Below are positions 34,831 through 45,074 of a stretch of DNA of 64,000 nt, in pieces (the stretch's first letter is position 1; each line of letters opens with the position of its first letter). The position numbers and the translations under genes were made by a program. The stretch comes from UBA8914 sp034002905 (GTDB lineage Bacteria; Pseudomonadota; Alphaproteobacteria; UBA9219): contig JAVEZQ010000006.1 in NCBI GenBank assembly GCA_034002905.1, positions 34,602 to 98,601 of the forward strand, in the 5' to 3' direction. The notes under the pieces were generated by a model that worked only from the letters and a program-made list of their open reading frames with translations, was not told the DNA's origin and ran no database searches.

Positions 34831-35529
34831 ATGGCCATTCTTCCTATAACCCTTGGTGTCCGGCGCAAGTCGGATGCCAAGGGTCGTTCTAAAAAAAACG
34901 GTTTCCCTTCAAAATCCGATATTGAAAAAGTGCTGTGGCGCGATGCTTTCGCGTGCCGTTGCTGCGGATTTGTCTCAAAGAAATTTCAGCGTGTGATCCC
35001 GCTTTGCATTTTGCCTTCGCAGGAAAAGGCGGCAGATAACGAGTATGTTACTGTTTGCGCCATGTGCGAGATGACGGCCATGCTGGATCGAGCTGGCGTA
35101 ACGGGAGCTGGAAATATTATCTGGTTGCCTGAACTTACTCAGGCAGAACTAAATCATGCGGTACGCGCTCTTTACATCGCAGTGAACTGTAACGATGAAA
35201 CATTGAAAAAATCGGCGGCTCGGACGCTTGAAGTTTTGTCCGCGCGTCGGGCTGAGGCAAAGAAACGTCTTGGGACAGATGATCCTTCGATTCTTGCGAC
35301 AGCCTTTTATGAACGGGTTAAGGCCGAACCCTATGCCCGCCGTGCCGAGACCATGGAGGGCCTTCGCTTTCTGGCAAATGACCGTTATGTGATGCGTCAG
35401 AACGGACAGGAAGTGGATGTCTTTCCCCAGATGTTGGCTTATTGGACCTCGCCTGAGGGTGCTTTTGCAAAGCTGCCAACAAGTGAATGGATGTCTCTTT
35501 TTGAAAAAGCCGGGACAGCAGCTCAATAA
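34831..35529 (+). CDS. DotN/IcmJ-like (TraT) zinc-binding coupling-complex protein
   Basis: 232 residues from the ATG at 34831 (a TTG six bases earlier is possible). Residues ~35-80 hold the zinc site CRCC (42-45) and CAMC (76-79) in an HNH-like arrangement (RDAFACRCCGFVSKKFQ; YVTVCAMCEM), as in DotN/IcmJ. The rest is helical. DotN belongs to the cytoplasmic type IV coupling complex with DotL. DotL itself is not in the window. It is the last gene of the first Dot block. Confidence 0.78.
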   Translation: MAILPITLGVRRKSDAKGRSKKNGFPSKSDIEKVLWRDAFACRCCGFVSKKFQRVIPLCILPSQEKAADNEYVTVCAMCEMTAMLDRAGVTGAGNIIWLPELTQAELNHAVRALYIAVNCNDETLKKSAARTLEVLSARRAEAKKRLGTDDPSILATAFYERVKAEPYARRAETMEGLRFLANDRYVMRQNGQEVDVFPQMLAYWTSPEGAFAKLPTSEWMSLFEKAGTAAQ

Positions 35530-35619
35530 GCTATCGGACCTTTTCTTCTTGACTATTCACAGGGACAGTCTGTCTTGCATTACGCGAAAGGCAGATTGCG
35601 CAAAAGATCCTTTTGCTGC

Positions 35620-36828
35620 CTAAGGGGTTGTCGGCTCGGGAACCTTTTCGGGTTCCGGCACTTCTCCGGCAAGGTAAAAAGCTTTGGTTGCAGCGAAGGG
35701 CCCGATTGTTTCAAAGAGGACAATCATTCCAAAGACGATGGTGGTTATTTTTTCGCCCATTTCTGGCACCAGATTTGTGCACGTTCCCACCAATCCAATA
35801 GCCATGCCGGCCATGGGCAAAAGAAGAAGAGTCGTTGCCATGGATTGCGTTTTGGAAAACCCCGTTTTTCTGCCAACCAAATAAATGCCGGCAAGCTTTC
35901 CGGCAGATCGAACAAAGGCAAGTAATAGGGCCGCCAAACCAGCTTCCAGAATATAATGCGGGTTAATTTTGGCTCCTGCCAAGACAAACAAAAGAATGAT
36001 AAAGAGGTCGCCGCCTTCTCCAAGCTCGATTTTCGACAGATTGTGCTTTGATGATTCAAACCAGCGTGTCGCTACACCTAAAATCAATGGGGCAAGAAGC
36101 GTCGATGTTTGTAGCAGGTCTGCCAACCCTAAGGTTAGCATGACGCCGCCCACAACAATTGTGAAGCGGTAGTGTTGCCCTTTGGGGGAAAGCATTTTGA
36201 CGATCCGTATGGAAAGCCATGCAACGAGAGTTCCAATCGCAAAAGCGCCAAGCAGGCGGTATAGGGGAAAGGCAATATCTTCGAAAACACTGCTTTGATC
36301 GGCTATGGCAAAGGGAAGGGACAGGGAAAAGAGGAAAAAAGAAGCTAGGTTGTTGAGAGCCACAAGGGATTTTGTACGGTCCGTGACGGTTCCTTTGGTA
36401 CCGAGTTCATCGGAGAGTTGAACCAGGACGGCCGGTGAAGATGAAACGGCAATAGCTCCAATAAGCGAGGCCATCAGCGCCCCATAACATAGCGTATAAA
36501 TGCAGATAAAAACCAACAAGAAAGTCAGGAGGGTTTCTGCCAAAGACATCATCATGAGCCGTCGTGACCCAAACATGGCCTTGGGATGAAGCATGTTCCC
36601 CAGCTTTGTTAGGATCAGGCCCAGAGCTATGTTGATCAAAACGGAAGCATCGGTGAGCATGGGGTGTGTGATAAGACCCAAAACATGCGGGCCTATGATA
36701 AAGCCCAAAATCATAAACGCCGTAATAGTGGGCATCCATTTAATTCGGTTGGCAAGCATCCCCCCCAATACGCCGAAAAGCAAGGAAGAGCCAAAGACGA
36801 TAAGGGTATTTCCGGCCGAGGGAGTCAT
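35620..36828 (-). CDS. CPA2-family cation/proton antiporter
   Basis: 402 residues with about 11-12 hydrophobic segments; no C-terminal TrkA/RCK domain. The N-terminal NTLIVFGSSLLFGVLGGMLANR, IGPHVLGLITH, and the AVSSSPAVLVQLSDELG stretch are typical of CPA2 (Kef/NapA-type) exchangers. It would swap Na+ or K+ for protons at the inner membrane. It is convergent with dotN and begins the housekeeping block that splits the secretion locus. Confidence 0.8.
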   Translation of the reverse strand: MTPSAGNTLIVFGSSLLFGVLGGMLANRIKWMPTITAFMILGFIIGPHVLGLITHPMLTDASVLINIALGLILTKLGNMLHPKAMFGSRRLMMMSLAETLLTFLLVFICIYTLCYGALMASLIGAIAVSSSPAVLVQLSDELGTKGTVTDRTKSLVALNNLASFFLFSLSLPFAIADQSSVFEDIAFPLYRLLGAFAIGTLVAWLSIRIVKMLSPKGQHYRFTIVVGGVMLTLGLADLLQTSTLLAPLILGVATRWFESSKHNLSKIELGEGGDLFIILLFVLAGAKINPHYILEAGLAALLLAFVRSAGKLAGIYLVGRKTGFSKTQSMATTLLLLPMAGMAIGLVGTCTNLVPEMGEKITTIVFGMIVLFETIGPFAATKAFYLAGEVPEPEKVPEPTTP

Positions 36829-36916
36829 GATGTTTTGGCTTTGTAATAGAAAGGGACGACAAATAAAATAGGAGAGTTGGCATTTTATGACAAGTTAGCT
36901 CTGCTCCTTTTTTTGT

Positions 36917-36953
36917 AAAAAAACGAAGGGGGGCCGCGAAAGCCCCCCTTTTT
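36917..36953 (-). terminator. Terminator of the groES-groEL operon
   Basis: AAGGGGGGC (36926-36934) and GCCCCCCTT (36942-36950), with an A run to the left that becomes the U tract on the minus-strand transcript. It lies 49 bases after the groEL stop. Confidence 0.85.
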
Positions 36954-37001
36954 AGTGGATGACACCTTTGACTTGAAAAGGTGTGCTGGTCGGCCCTGAG
37001 T

Positions 37002-38660
<1,659 letters not shown>

Positions 38661-38691
38661 TGCTTTTTCCTTTCACTTCACAAAGTCTGGT

Positions 38692-39012
38692 TTACTTCTT
38701 TGGGGCGCATTTGCCGGATTTACAGGCTTCGACGACGCCCATGATGTCGGACTCTTTCATGATCAGCAGGTCTTCGCCGTCGATCTTAACTTCCGTACCG
38801 GACCATTTGCCAAAGATCACGCGGTCACCGGCTTTCACGTCCAAAGCGGTTACTTTTCCTTGATCATCGCGCAAACCGGGGCCAACAGCGACAACTTCGC
38901 CTTCGATCGGTTTTTCTTTTGCGGTATCGGGGATAATGATGCCGCCGGCAGTTTTGGCTTCGCTTTCGAGGCGACGAACCACAACGCGGTCATGCAGGGG
39001 ACGGAACTTCAT
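38692..39012 (-). CDS. groES: 10 kDa chaperonin GroES with cysteine-bearing C-terminal extension
   Basis: 106 residues; GroES is normally about 95. The body (FRPLHDRVVVRRLESE, mobile loop TAGGIIIPDTAKEKP, KWSGTEVKIDGEDLL) is standard and would end at MGVVE. Eleven further residues, ACKSGKCAPKK, carry two Cys spaced four apart. Helicobacter GroES has a metal-binding Cys/His tail; this one is shorter and has no His. It is the GroEL co-chaperonin. Confidence 0.95.
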   Translation of the reverse strand: MKFRPLHDRVVVRRLESEAKTAGGIIIPDTAKEKPIEGEVVAVGPGLRDDQGKVTALDVKAGDRVIFGKWSGTEVKIDGEDLLIMKESDIMGVVEACKSGKCAPKK

Positions 39013-39120
39013 CGGTCTTGCTCCTTACAAGTTGCGTGGCGCCCTATCATCAAGGCGCCAACGGGTTAAAAACCTAGTTTCCTAGTGGTCAATATCCACT
39101 AAGCAATCTCAGCAGGTGAC

Positions 39121-39149
39121 ATGTAGGCGGAGTGGAGAGGTGTTTCAAG
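39121..39149 (-). promoter_or_regulatory. RpoH (heat-shock) promoter of groES-groEL
   Basis: On the minus strand CTTG (39146-39149) and CCTACAT (39121-39127), spaced 18, match the alphaproteobacterial RpoH form CTTG-N17/18-CYTATNT with one mismatch. It is 109 bases before the groES ATG. No CIRCE element was found, but a TAGTGG/CCACTA palindrome lies in the leader near 39085-39103. Confidence 0.7.
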
Positions 39150-39167
39150 GTTTTATTAACAATTTTT

Positions 39168-39659
39168 TTACGCTCTTGCGGTCAAGGGGCTCTCTTTGGC
39201 TGGAAAGCCGCCTAATTGCCGGAGGGCCTCCCCTAAGACCACGGCAGCAGAAAGGGCAATATTCAGGGATCTTGCGCCGTTGATCATGGGGATCAGAATA
39301 CGGGCATTGGCAGATTGGTGGATTTCCTCGGGGACACCGGCGCTTTCCCTTCCAAGAAGAAGGGTGTCGCCCGGCTGAAAGGTAAAGGCCGTGTAGGGGA
39401 TAGAGCTTTGAGTAGATAGAAGGACAATTCTTGATTGCGTACCGTTTTCCTTAAAGTCTTGCCAGTCCTTATAGCGTCGATAGGTTGCGTGATCGATATA
39501 ATCCATGGCCACGCGTTTGAGTTTCTTGTCATCCCAGACAAAGCCGCAGGGTTCAATGATTTGGAGCGGCACGCCAAGACACGCACCGAGCCGAAGAAGT
39601 GATCCCGTATTTGTCGGTATGTCCGGCTGATAGAGGGAGAGGGATAGCAGATCGTTCAT
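39168..39659 (-). CDS. trmL: tRNA (cytidine/uridine-34 2'-O)-methyltransferase TrmL-like
   Basis: 163 residues, SPOUT knot fold. Motifs: N-terminal LYQPDIPTNTGSLLRLGAC, middle LLLGRESAGVPEEIH, C-terminal IPMINGARSLNIALSAAVVLGEALRQL. These are the three SpoU/TrmL boxes in a family member of typical size. It methylates the wobble ribose of tRNA-Leu. It stands upstream of groES, which begins its own transcript just after the trmL stop. Confidence 0.9.
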   Translation of the reverse strand: MNDLLSLSLYQPDIPTNTGSLLRLGACLGVPLQIIEPCGFVWDDKKLKRVAMDYIDHATYRRYKDWQDFKENGTQSRIVLLSTQSSIPYTAFTFQPGDTLLLGRESAGVPEEIHQSANARILIPMINGARSLNIALSAAVVLGEALRQLGGFPAKESPLTARA

Positions 39660-39819
39660 GGCGGGGGCTTTCTTGGCTGGTTCAGCTTACTCCTAAGGAG
39701 CGAAGCCTGAAAAAGCAATGTGGTTCTGAGCCCCAGTTAAGATTTTAGTTTAAAATTACTTTTCGTGAGGTTAGGATCAGGCGGCTTTTCCTTCTCGTTC
39801 CACCGCCACAGCCCCTGCC

Positions 39820-41031
39820 ATGAACAAAATGACCATCCAGAGCTTCGCGAGAGCGCAACAAAACAATATTTTTCATCTTGTTTTTTGTATCGTAACAAGT
39901 TTGGGTGTCTTTTTCGGCGGGTTGTGGGCTGGTGTGGCGATCGGTGGCGGGCTTTTGGTCGCGTTAGCCCGGGGTCTGTCAGGAGAGGGCTGGGCGTGGC
40001 CTCCTCGGCAAATTCTGATTGTTGTAGCCCTGTTCTTAGCGGCCGTATGGCTGTCTTGTCTTCATGCCGTTGATCCTGATGTGGCCATCCATGGCGCGTT
40101 GAAAATGACAACCGTTCTCATACCCTTATCGCTTCTTTTTCTTCCTCTGAGTGAAGAGGCTTTGATAACTATAAGGCGCAAAACACTTTTGTATCTCCTA
40201 CTCGCCGCAATCTGCATGGCCATTTTGTCAGGTTTTATTATCTATTTGACAGTTATGGATCTTTTTAGCCCCTATATAACTAAATTTAATAGGGGTTTTA
40301 GCTATATGGCGATATTGATATGGCCCCTTTGGGCCTTCTTGCTTGCCGGACCTAAGGCCCTGCCTGAAAGAGGGTCACAGCGTTATTTTATCTTGGTTTC
40401 CCTTTGTGTTTTTCTTTTTGCTGCTTTTGCCAACCATTCAAAGACCTCGGCGCTTGGGATTTTTTTCGCTATGGCAACATTTTGCTTTACATATTGGAAG
40501 CCACGATTAGCTTGCGGTTTTGTTTTGGGGGCTACGCTCTTCTTTTTGGCTTTGCCATGGTGGATAGGTGACGTTTTTCCGCTCATCCACGCGCCAAGTG
40601 ATGGCGGCCTGTCTTCGGCGTGGCACAGGTTGGAGATATGGGATTATCTGCATTATTATTTGGTACAGGATTTAAGTTTCCTGCATGGCTGGGGGATAGC
40701 AAACACCTCGTTTCTACCGGTCGCGGGGCCCCATGCCGCTCCTTATCGTTATGCCATCGACCCGGCGGCCCACCCGCACAATGCGGCGATGCAGATTTGG
40801 GGGGAAACCGGTCTTCCCGGCGTCCTGGCCTTCCTTTATATGATTTACATTGCGTTAAACGGTATTCTTAGCCTTCCGGAAAGGGCGCGACCCTTTGCGT
40901 GGGCCGCTTATGTCATGTCCCTGATTTTGATTATGTCGGCCTATAATTTCTGGACGGATTCCCTATGGGCGGCGCTTGCTTTAACAGCCGTTTGTTTTGG
41001 TCTGTTAACTAAAGAAAGGGCCGGAAATTAA
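39820..41031 (+). CDS. O-antigen ligase/polymerase-family membrane protein
   Basis: 403 residues, about ten hydrophobic segments. The large periplasmic loop carries HPHNAAMQIWGETGLPGVLA, the Wzy_C/WaaL signature with the conserved His and Gly. This family joins O-antigen or other glycans to lipid A core, or polymerises them; activity cannot be told by sequence alone. It is divergent from trmL and the last housekeeping gene before the second part of the secretion locus. Confidence 0.78.
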   Translation: MNKMTIQSFARAQQNNIFHLVFCIVTSLGVFFGGLWAGVAIGGGLLVALARGLSGEGWAWPPRQILIVVALFLAAVWLSCLHAVDPDVAIHGALKMTTVLIPLSLLFLPLSEEALITIRRKTLLYLLLAAICMAILSGFIIYLTVMDLFSPYITKFNRGFSYMAILIWPLWAFLLAGPKALPERGSQRYFILVSLCVFLFAAFANHSKTSALGIFFAMATFCFTYWKPRLACGFVLGATLFFLALPWWIGDVFPLIHAPSDGGLSSAWHRLEIWDYLHYYLVQDLSFLHGWGIANTSFLPVAGPHAAPYRYAIDPAAHPHNAAMQIWGETGLPGVLAFLYMIYIALNGILSLPERARPFAWAAYVMSLILIMSAYNFWTDSLWAALALTAVCFGLLTKERAGN

Positions 41032-41143
41032 GCCCTCGTTAAGTTCGAAAAGAGAAGATAGTAATTGATAGAAATTTGTAGAAAATACGGCGGGCTAGGG
41101 GTAATAATCATGCAGCGGATGTTGTTTTGGGGGTAATGGATTC

Positions 41144-41620
41144 ATGCGCCTTTTTTCCACGCTTTTCCTTGTTTTTGCCTTAATGGTTGGCTGTGGGGCC
41201 GTGTCAGCCCAGTCAGAGTCTTTCAGTGACATTAAGAAATGGGCGAATAAGTTTGGCTTTGACAAGGTCGATGGCGTCACGCTGTGGGAGCACCCCGCTT
41301 TTGTTCAGGCTATGCGTGAAACCCTTGATGCGGCGCATTTTGAGACATTCATGTCGGAATGGAGCCAGCAGGTTTCGACCATGCTGACGCTTAAAGGCGA
41401 TATCCTGAACACTTTTGTCTGCAAGGCGCATGCGTGTAATTCGGATAACGTCAATATTTTTATCGACCTCAAACAACAGCAGGCCTACGCCTGTTGGCAT
41501 CAAAGAGAAGAAGGCGAGGATTATTGGTTCGCTTTGGGCAAGGCGCGCAAGGCTGTAGGGCCGACTGGGTGTATCACGGCTTACCCCTATGAGCTTTTCG
41601 ATAAATACAGCAAGGAATAG
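41144..41620 (+). CDS. Ivy-like periplasmic lysozyme inhibitor
   Basis: 158 residues, the same size as Ivy of E. coli. The signal segment (RLFSTLFLVFALMVGCGAVSA) can be cut after AVSA or might be a lipoprotein signal at the Cys. The mature part holds VCKAHAC (~residues 92-98), closely like the Ivy inhibitory loop CKPHDC, followed by a beta pattern (NVNIFIDLKQQQAYACWHQ) and a third and fourth Cys. Ivy blocks c-type lysozyme and, as reported for E. coli and Pseudomonas, lytic transglycosylases. It is directly upstream of a transglycosylase gene. Assignment rests on the loop and length. Confidence 0.6.
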   Translation: MRLFSTLFLVFALMVGCGAVSAQSESFSDIKKWANKFGFDKVDGVTLWEHPAFVQAMRETLDAAHFETFMSEWSQQVSTMLTLKGDILNTFVCKAHACNSDNVNIFIDLKQQQAYACWHQREEGEDYWFALGKARKAVGPTGCITAYPYELFDKYSKE

Positions 41621-41628
41621 GTTGTTTG

Positions 41629-42891
41629 GTGAAACGCGGGGTTGCAACATATCTGATGATGGTCATGGCGGCGCTAATCAATATTAGCGCGGTTGCTTGC
41701 TTGTCGTTCTTCTTCTTCCCTGTTTCGCAAGCTTTTGCGACTTATGCCGATCACCAGCCAAAACGGTTCTCGAAACCTGTTCCTGCGTTAAAGGCGGAAA
41801 TTGACGCCTCTATCGAGTTGATGAGAAGAAACGGCATTTATCAGGCCGTTGGTGGCGATCCTTTGCTTCTGGCAATCGCTTTTCATGAATCGGGGGGGCA
41901 GTTAGGTGCGATCAACCCAAAGGGGGTCGCTTACTGTGCTTTCCAAATATATTACACAAACTTCAAAGCCATGGCTTCTCAAAACAATATGAGCGAGGGG
42001 CAGTTTAAAGAGCAAATTCTTCGCGATCCCCAACTTTGTGCCGCGATGGGCAGACAAGTATTAAATTATATGATCGGTCGTTATGGCCGCGATAAAGGCA
42101 TTTGTCGGTATCTTGGCCAGATTACGGAATTGAATGAGACAGGAACCTGCGCCGGATTAAAGGAAATCAATCTTGCTATGGATGTTATAGGCGGCGGCGG
42201 CATCGGCGATACAAACAGAGACATTGAAAGCCCCAACTATTCTCGTCAAGAAATTCGGGGCCCTAATTCGGGGACACAGTCATATTTAAACTGTCAAGAG
42301 GACTCTTTTAATTTTGGTCGGGCGCTTGCCTTGGCGACGCAAGCGGGACGCGATCAAAAAGATGCGGTTGCGGAAGAACAGTATTACAAGGAACTTTATG
42401 AAGAAACTTTGGGCGGCGAAGAAGGGCTGCCCATGCATCGAAAAGGCTTTCACAATCTTCGTGGTGAGGTGCGTACGACCTACTGCATAGGGTTGGTTTA
42501 TGATTATATGCGGCTTGTGCGCTTGCTTTTGCCGATAGATGCGTATTTGGCATCTGCCTTTCTGGAGATGGTTCTTGAGACGCTTTTGGAATATTTGTGC
42601 GAGTTCGTCGCGACATCTGTGAATAATTGGCTTGGCAAAATTTGTTTGCCTACAGTCAAACTCTTTGAAGCTTTGACGATTGATGGCGGCTTTGAAACAG
42701 GAAAAGGATGTGATGGCGCGTCGCTTGCGGACCTTTTGGCCGTTTCATCCAATGCGTCGATGATGGCGGTGCCTTCTGGATCGGGGGGTAAGCCCCTCCC
42801 GCCAGTTGATTCTTTGCCCATGCAGGCACCAGACGGGCCGGGATTAGGATTTAGGATGAGGTTGCCAAACGGGCAAACGGGTACGCAATAG
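41629..42891 (+). CDS. Exported lytic-transglycosylase-like protein with extra C-terminal domain
   Basis: 420 residues from a GTG at 41629 (TAGG seven bases upstream; TTG at 41626 possible). A signal segment ends near QAFA. Residues ~70-165 look like an SLT domain: LLLAIAFHESGGQLG with the candidate catalytic Glu (~87), VAYCAFQIYY, and ICRYLG. After a linker, residues ~279-372 form a second domain with TYCIGLVYDYMRLVRLLL, EYLC, ICLPTVKLFEAL and CDGASLADLL, which is shared with the next gene. It probably opens peptidoglycan for the secretion channel. The C-terminal domain is unknown to me. Confidence 0.65.
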   Translation: MKRGVATYLMMVMAALINISAVACLSFFFFPVSQAFATYADHQPKRFSKPVPALKAEIDASIELMRRNGIYQAVGGDPLLLAIAFHESGGQLGAINPKGVAYCAFQIYYTNFKAMASQNNMSEGQFKEQILRDPQLCAAMGRQVLNYMIGRYGRDKGICRYLGQITELNETGTCAGLKEINLAMDVIGGGGIGDTNRDIESPNYSRQEIRGPNSGTQSYLNCQEDSFNFGRALALATQAGRDQKDAVAEEQYYKELYEETLGGEEGLPMHRKGFHNLRGEVRTTYCIGLVYDYMRLVRLLLPIDAYLASAFLEMVLETLLEYLCEFVATSVNNWLGKICLPTVKLFEALTIDGGFETGKGCDGASLADLLAVSSNASMMAVPSGSGGKPLPPVDSLPMQAPDGPGLGFRMRLPNGQTGTQ

Positions 42892-42928
42892 GCCGGAAAG
42901 AAAAGACACAAAGGAAATGAGGATCGTC

Positions 42929-43570
42929 ATGACAACACAACAAACCTTCCTGAATTGGCTTAAAACAAGTGGCCTTATTTTGGCCTTTGCTTTCATGATG
43001 GTTCTTGGGGCCGGATCATCGGCGCAGGCAGAGGCTTTCCCGGATGGTTCTATGAAATGCCCAGGCGAACGTGGAGAAACGTTGGCCAATGGTATTCGCT
43101 CTGCGGGCAACAGTTATATGCTCATGTCCAGAAATGCGGCGGATGATTTGATGCGGAAAACACTTGAATCCGAAACAAAGGACCCCCCCAAATATCTTCG
43201 GGGTCAAATTAAAGATACATACTGTATTTCCCTTATTTTTGATTATATGCAAGCGCTTCGGGCCTTGCTTAGTGGTACATGGATTGACGCGGCTATAGAC
43301 GCGATTATCAGTATGGTTCTTGAGTGGGCCTGTGATGCCGCTGGTGAGGTGATAAATAATGTTCTGGAAAATATTTGTTTGCCGAGCATCAGACTTTTTG
43401 AAACCCCGACTTTATCTTTGCCAAGCCTTGAAAACAGGGAAACGTGTGATGGGGTATCGCTAGCCGAATTGGTAAAGGTGGAATCTGTTCCGGCTTTCCA
43501 ATATCGGGGTTCACCTGAAGACTATCAACGCTATCCCATGTCGCGTTTTGGCAGGGACGGGCGCTACTAA
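42929..43570 (+). CDS. Exported protein sharing the TYCI-ICLP-CDG domain of its neighbour
   Basis: 213 residues from the ATG at 42929, which has GAGG six bases upstream; the ATG at 42917 is less well placed. Signal peptide to about AQAEA. Residues ~90-172 repeat the neighbour's domain: LRGQIKDTYCISLIFDYM, a hydrophobic helix pair around residues 107-130, EWAC, NICLPSIRLFE, TCDGVSLAELV. No SLT motif. Because the same domain is both free-standing and fused to a transglycosylase, it likely docks to a common partner. Unrecognised family. Confidence 0.6.
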   Translation: MTTQQTFLNWLKTSGLILAFAFMMVLGAGSSAQAEAFPDGSMKCPGERGETLANGIRSAGNSYMLMSRNAADDLMRKTLESETKDPPKYLRGQIKDTYCISLIFDYMQALRALLSGTWIDAAIDAIISMVLEWACDAAGEVINNVLENICLPSIRLFETPTLSLPSLENRETCDGVSLAELVKVESVPAFQYRGSPEDYQRYPMSRFGRDGRY

Positions 43571-43592
43571 TGGAAAGAAAGGGTAACGAACC

Positions 43593-45062
43593 ATGATTTC
43601 TTTCTTGAGAAGAAAGGTTGGTCGAGCGGCAATCTTATTCATTGCTCTTGCCATGCTGGCCGGGGCTATCGAGCCCCGTCCAGCACGGGCAACGCTTGTG
43701 TTTGATCCGGGACTTTTCGCGGCCGGTGTTGTGAGCTGGGTTCTCGAACTATCGGAATGGTCAACAAATCAGGCGCTTTTGACGGGCGTTTTGGACGCGG
43801 AATCTCTCTTTTTAGCGGATTTGGAATTTTACTATGCGTTGTTGGTGGCGCAGATCTATGGCATTGGACATGCCATAACCGCCGAGCTTCGGTTGCTTGC
43901 GGAAACAGATACAAGGCTTGCACAAGCTCGACTAGATTCCATGGCGTTGAATGCCAGATTAGCGGCCAACCTTGATCATGTGTTGAAAAAGACGCCGCCA
44001 TCGCACGAGTATCTTTGCAAAAGCATTTTATCCCACATGAACTCAACCTTATTGATCGACACGGAAAGAGACGTGTCTCGTATGATCGGGGATATGGTTC
44101 GGATGCGCTATCGTACGGCGAACACGGAAGGCCGTGGCCTGGATATGTCCGAGTACGAATATAAATATACCTGTGACGAGGAGTATGGGTTGCAGTCCGC
44201 GAACCCAATAGACGGGCAAACAGAGTGTGTTTCGAATGTAACAGGAACAATGGGGCAGCCGATTCATGACGCGCACTTATTGCCTCCCGACGGCGTTCAG
44301 CCTTTGACGGTTCCTGAACTGGAATCGGCGACAGTCGGAAACGTGACTGCAATGTACCCGTCGCCCCAAGCGACGGAAGAACGTTTTTTTATGGCTGCGG
44401 TTAATAACATCGTGCGCGCCGCAGGCCCTCGTCCAACGCCCATAACCGGGGAGAAAATACGTACGCCTGTGGGATATATGCAAAGGGCTATGTATAACCA
44501 TTGTGTGGCGCTTGAGAGTGCTTTGGTCAAGCAATGTTCCGATGTTGTTGCCTATTACACGCGCCCGAACTGTTCCGGACAGCAAGCCCGTACGCCGCTT
44601 TGCGAAGCACTTAATAGTGGCTGCTCAGCTGGAACAGAGGGAATTATGGAGTCTGGGCGTTTTGGGGGTTGTGAAAAAGGCATGAGTCCATATGAGTCGG
44701 CGCTCATGGCCCATACAGCGTGTTTCACAAACCAACATTACGTTGTGCAGTCGGTCTCCGGGGCAACGCATCCCGAGATGATGAATACAGGCGTTTTATG
44801 CACGGCGGCGTGGGACGCTTGGCAGGAATATATTCAGGTTAAGGAACAGAATTGCACGGATGCCATGATGGCGTTGACAGAGATGGAGAGTTGTTGGAAT
44901 GCGGTTGAGTATTTGGGTGAAAGGCAAGGTGGAGCAGGGTATGTTGAGAACAAAGCACCCACGCCGGATTACCGGGCTTTATTCGACACCCCCTATATCA
45001 ATGCGTCAAACCAGAGGCCTATGGATGAAACAGGGGCGTTGCCCCGAACCATCGGTCAATAA
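43593..45062 (+). CDS. Cysteine-rich exported protein, tandem paralogue 1 of 3
   Basis: 489 residues, unrecognised. Signal peptide to about ARA (33). A helical, partly hydrophobic N-terminal half (~35-130) is followed by a block with HEYLCKSIL (138-146), CDEEYG...ECVS (194-214), GPRPTPITGEKIRTPVGY (~278-295), CSDVVAYYTRPNC (315-327), FGGCEKGMSPYE (357-368) and GATHPEMM...VLCTAAWDAW (390-410). Thirteen Cys in total after the signal. The two following genes share these blocks in the same order. A surface or periplasmic structural role with disulfides is inferred; no enzyme motif is seen. Confidence 0.6.
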   Translation: MISFLRRKVGRAAILFIALAMLAGAIEPRPARATLVFDPGLFAAGVVSWVLELSEWSTNQALLTGVLDAESLFLADLEFYYALLVAQIYGIGHAITAELRLLAETDTRLAQARLDSMALNARLAANLDHVLKKTPPSHEYLCKSILSHMNSTLLIDTERDVSRMIGDMVRMRYRTANTEGRGLDMSEYEYKYTCDEEYGLQSANPIDGQTECVSNVTGTMGQPIHDAHLLPPDGVQPLTVPELESATVGNVTAMYPSPQATEERFFMAAVNNIVRAAGPRPTPITGEKIRTPVGYMQRAMYNHCVALESALVKQCSDVVAYYTRPNCSGQQARTPLCEALNSGCSAGTEGIMESGRFGGCEKGMSPYESALMAHTACFTNQHYVVQSVSGATHPEMMNTGVLCTAAWDAWQEYIQVKEQNCTDAMMALTEMESCWNAVEYLGERQGGAGYVENKAPTPDYRALFDTPYINASNQRPMDETGALPRTIGQ

Positions 45063-45074
45063 GAAGGGGGAAGA

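Noticed and set aside
39013..39120. CIRCE element for HrcA control of groESL
   Set aside because: No TTAGCACTC/GAGTGCTAA pair; only a different TAGTGG/CCACTA palindrome was found.
43666..44352. 228-residue minus-strand frame inside paralogue 1
   Set aside because: Arg/Ser-rich shadow without homology; the plus-strand frame has signal peptide and paralogue support.
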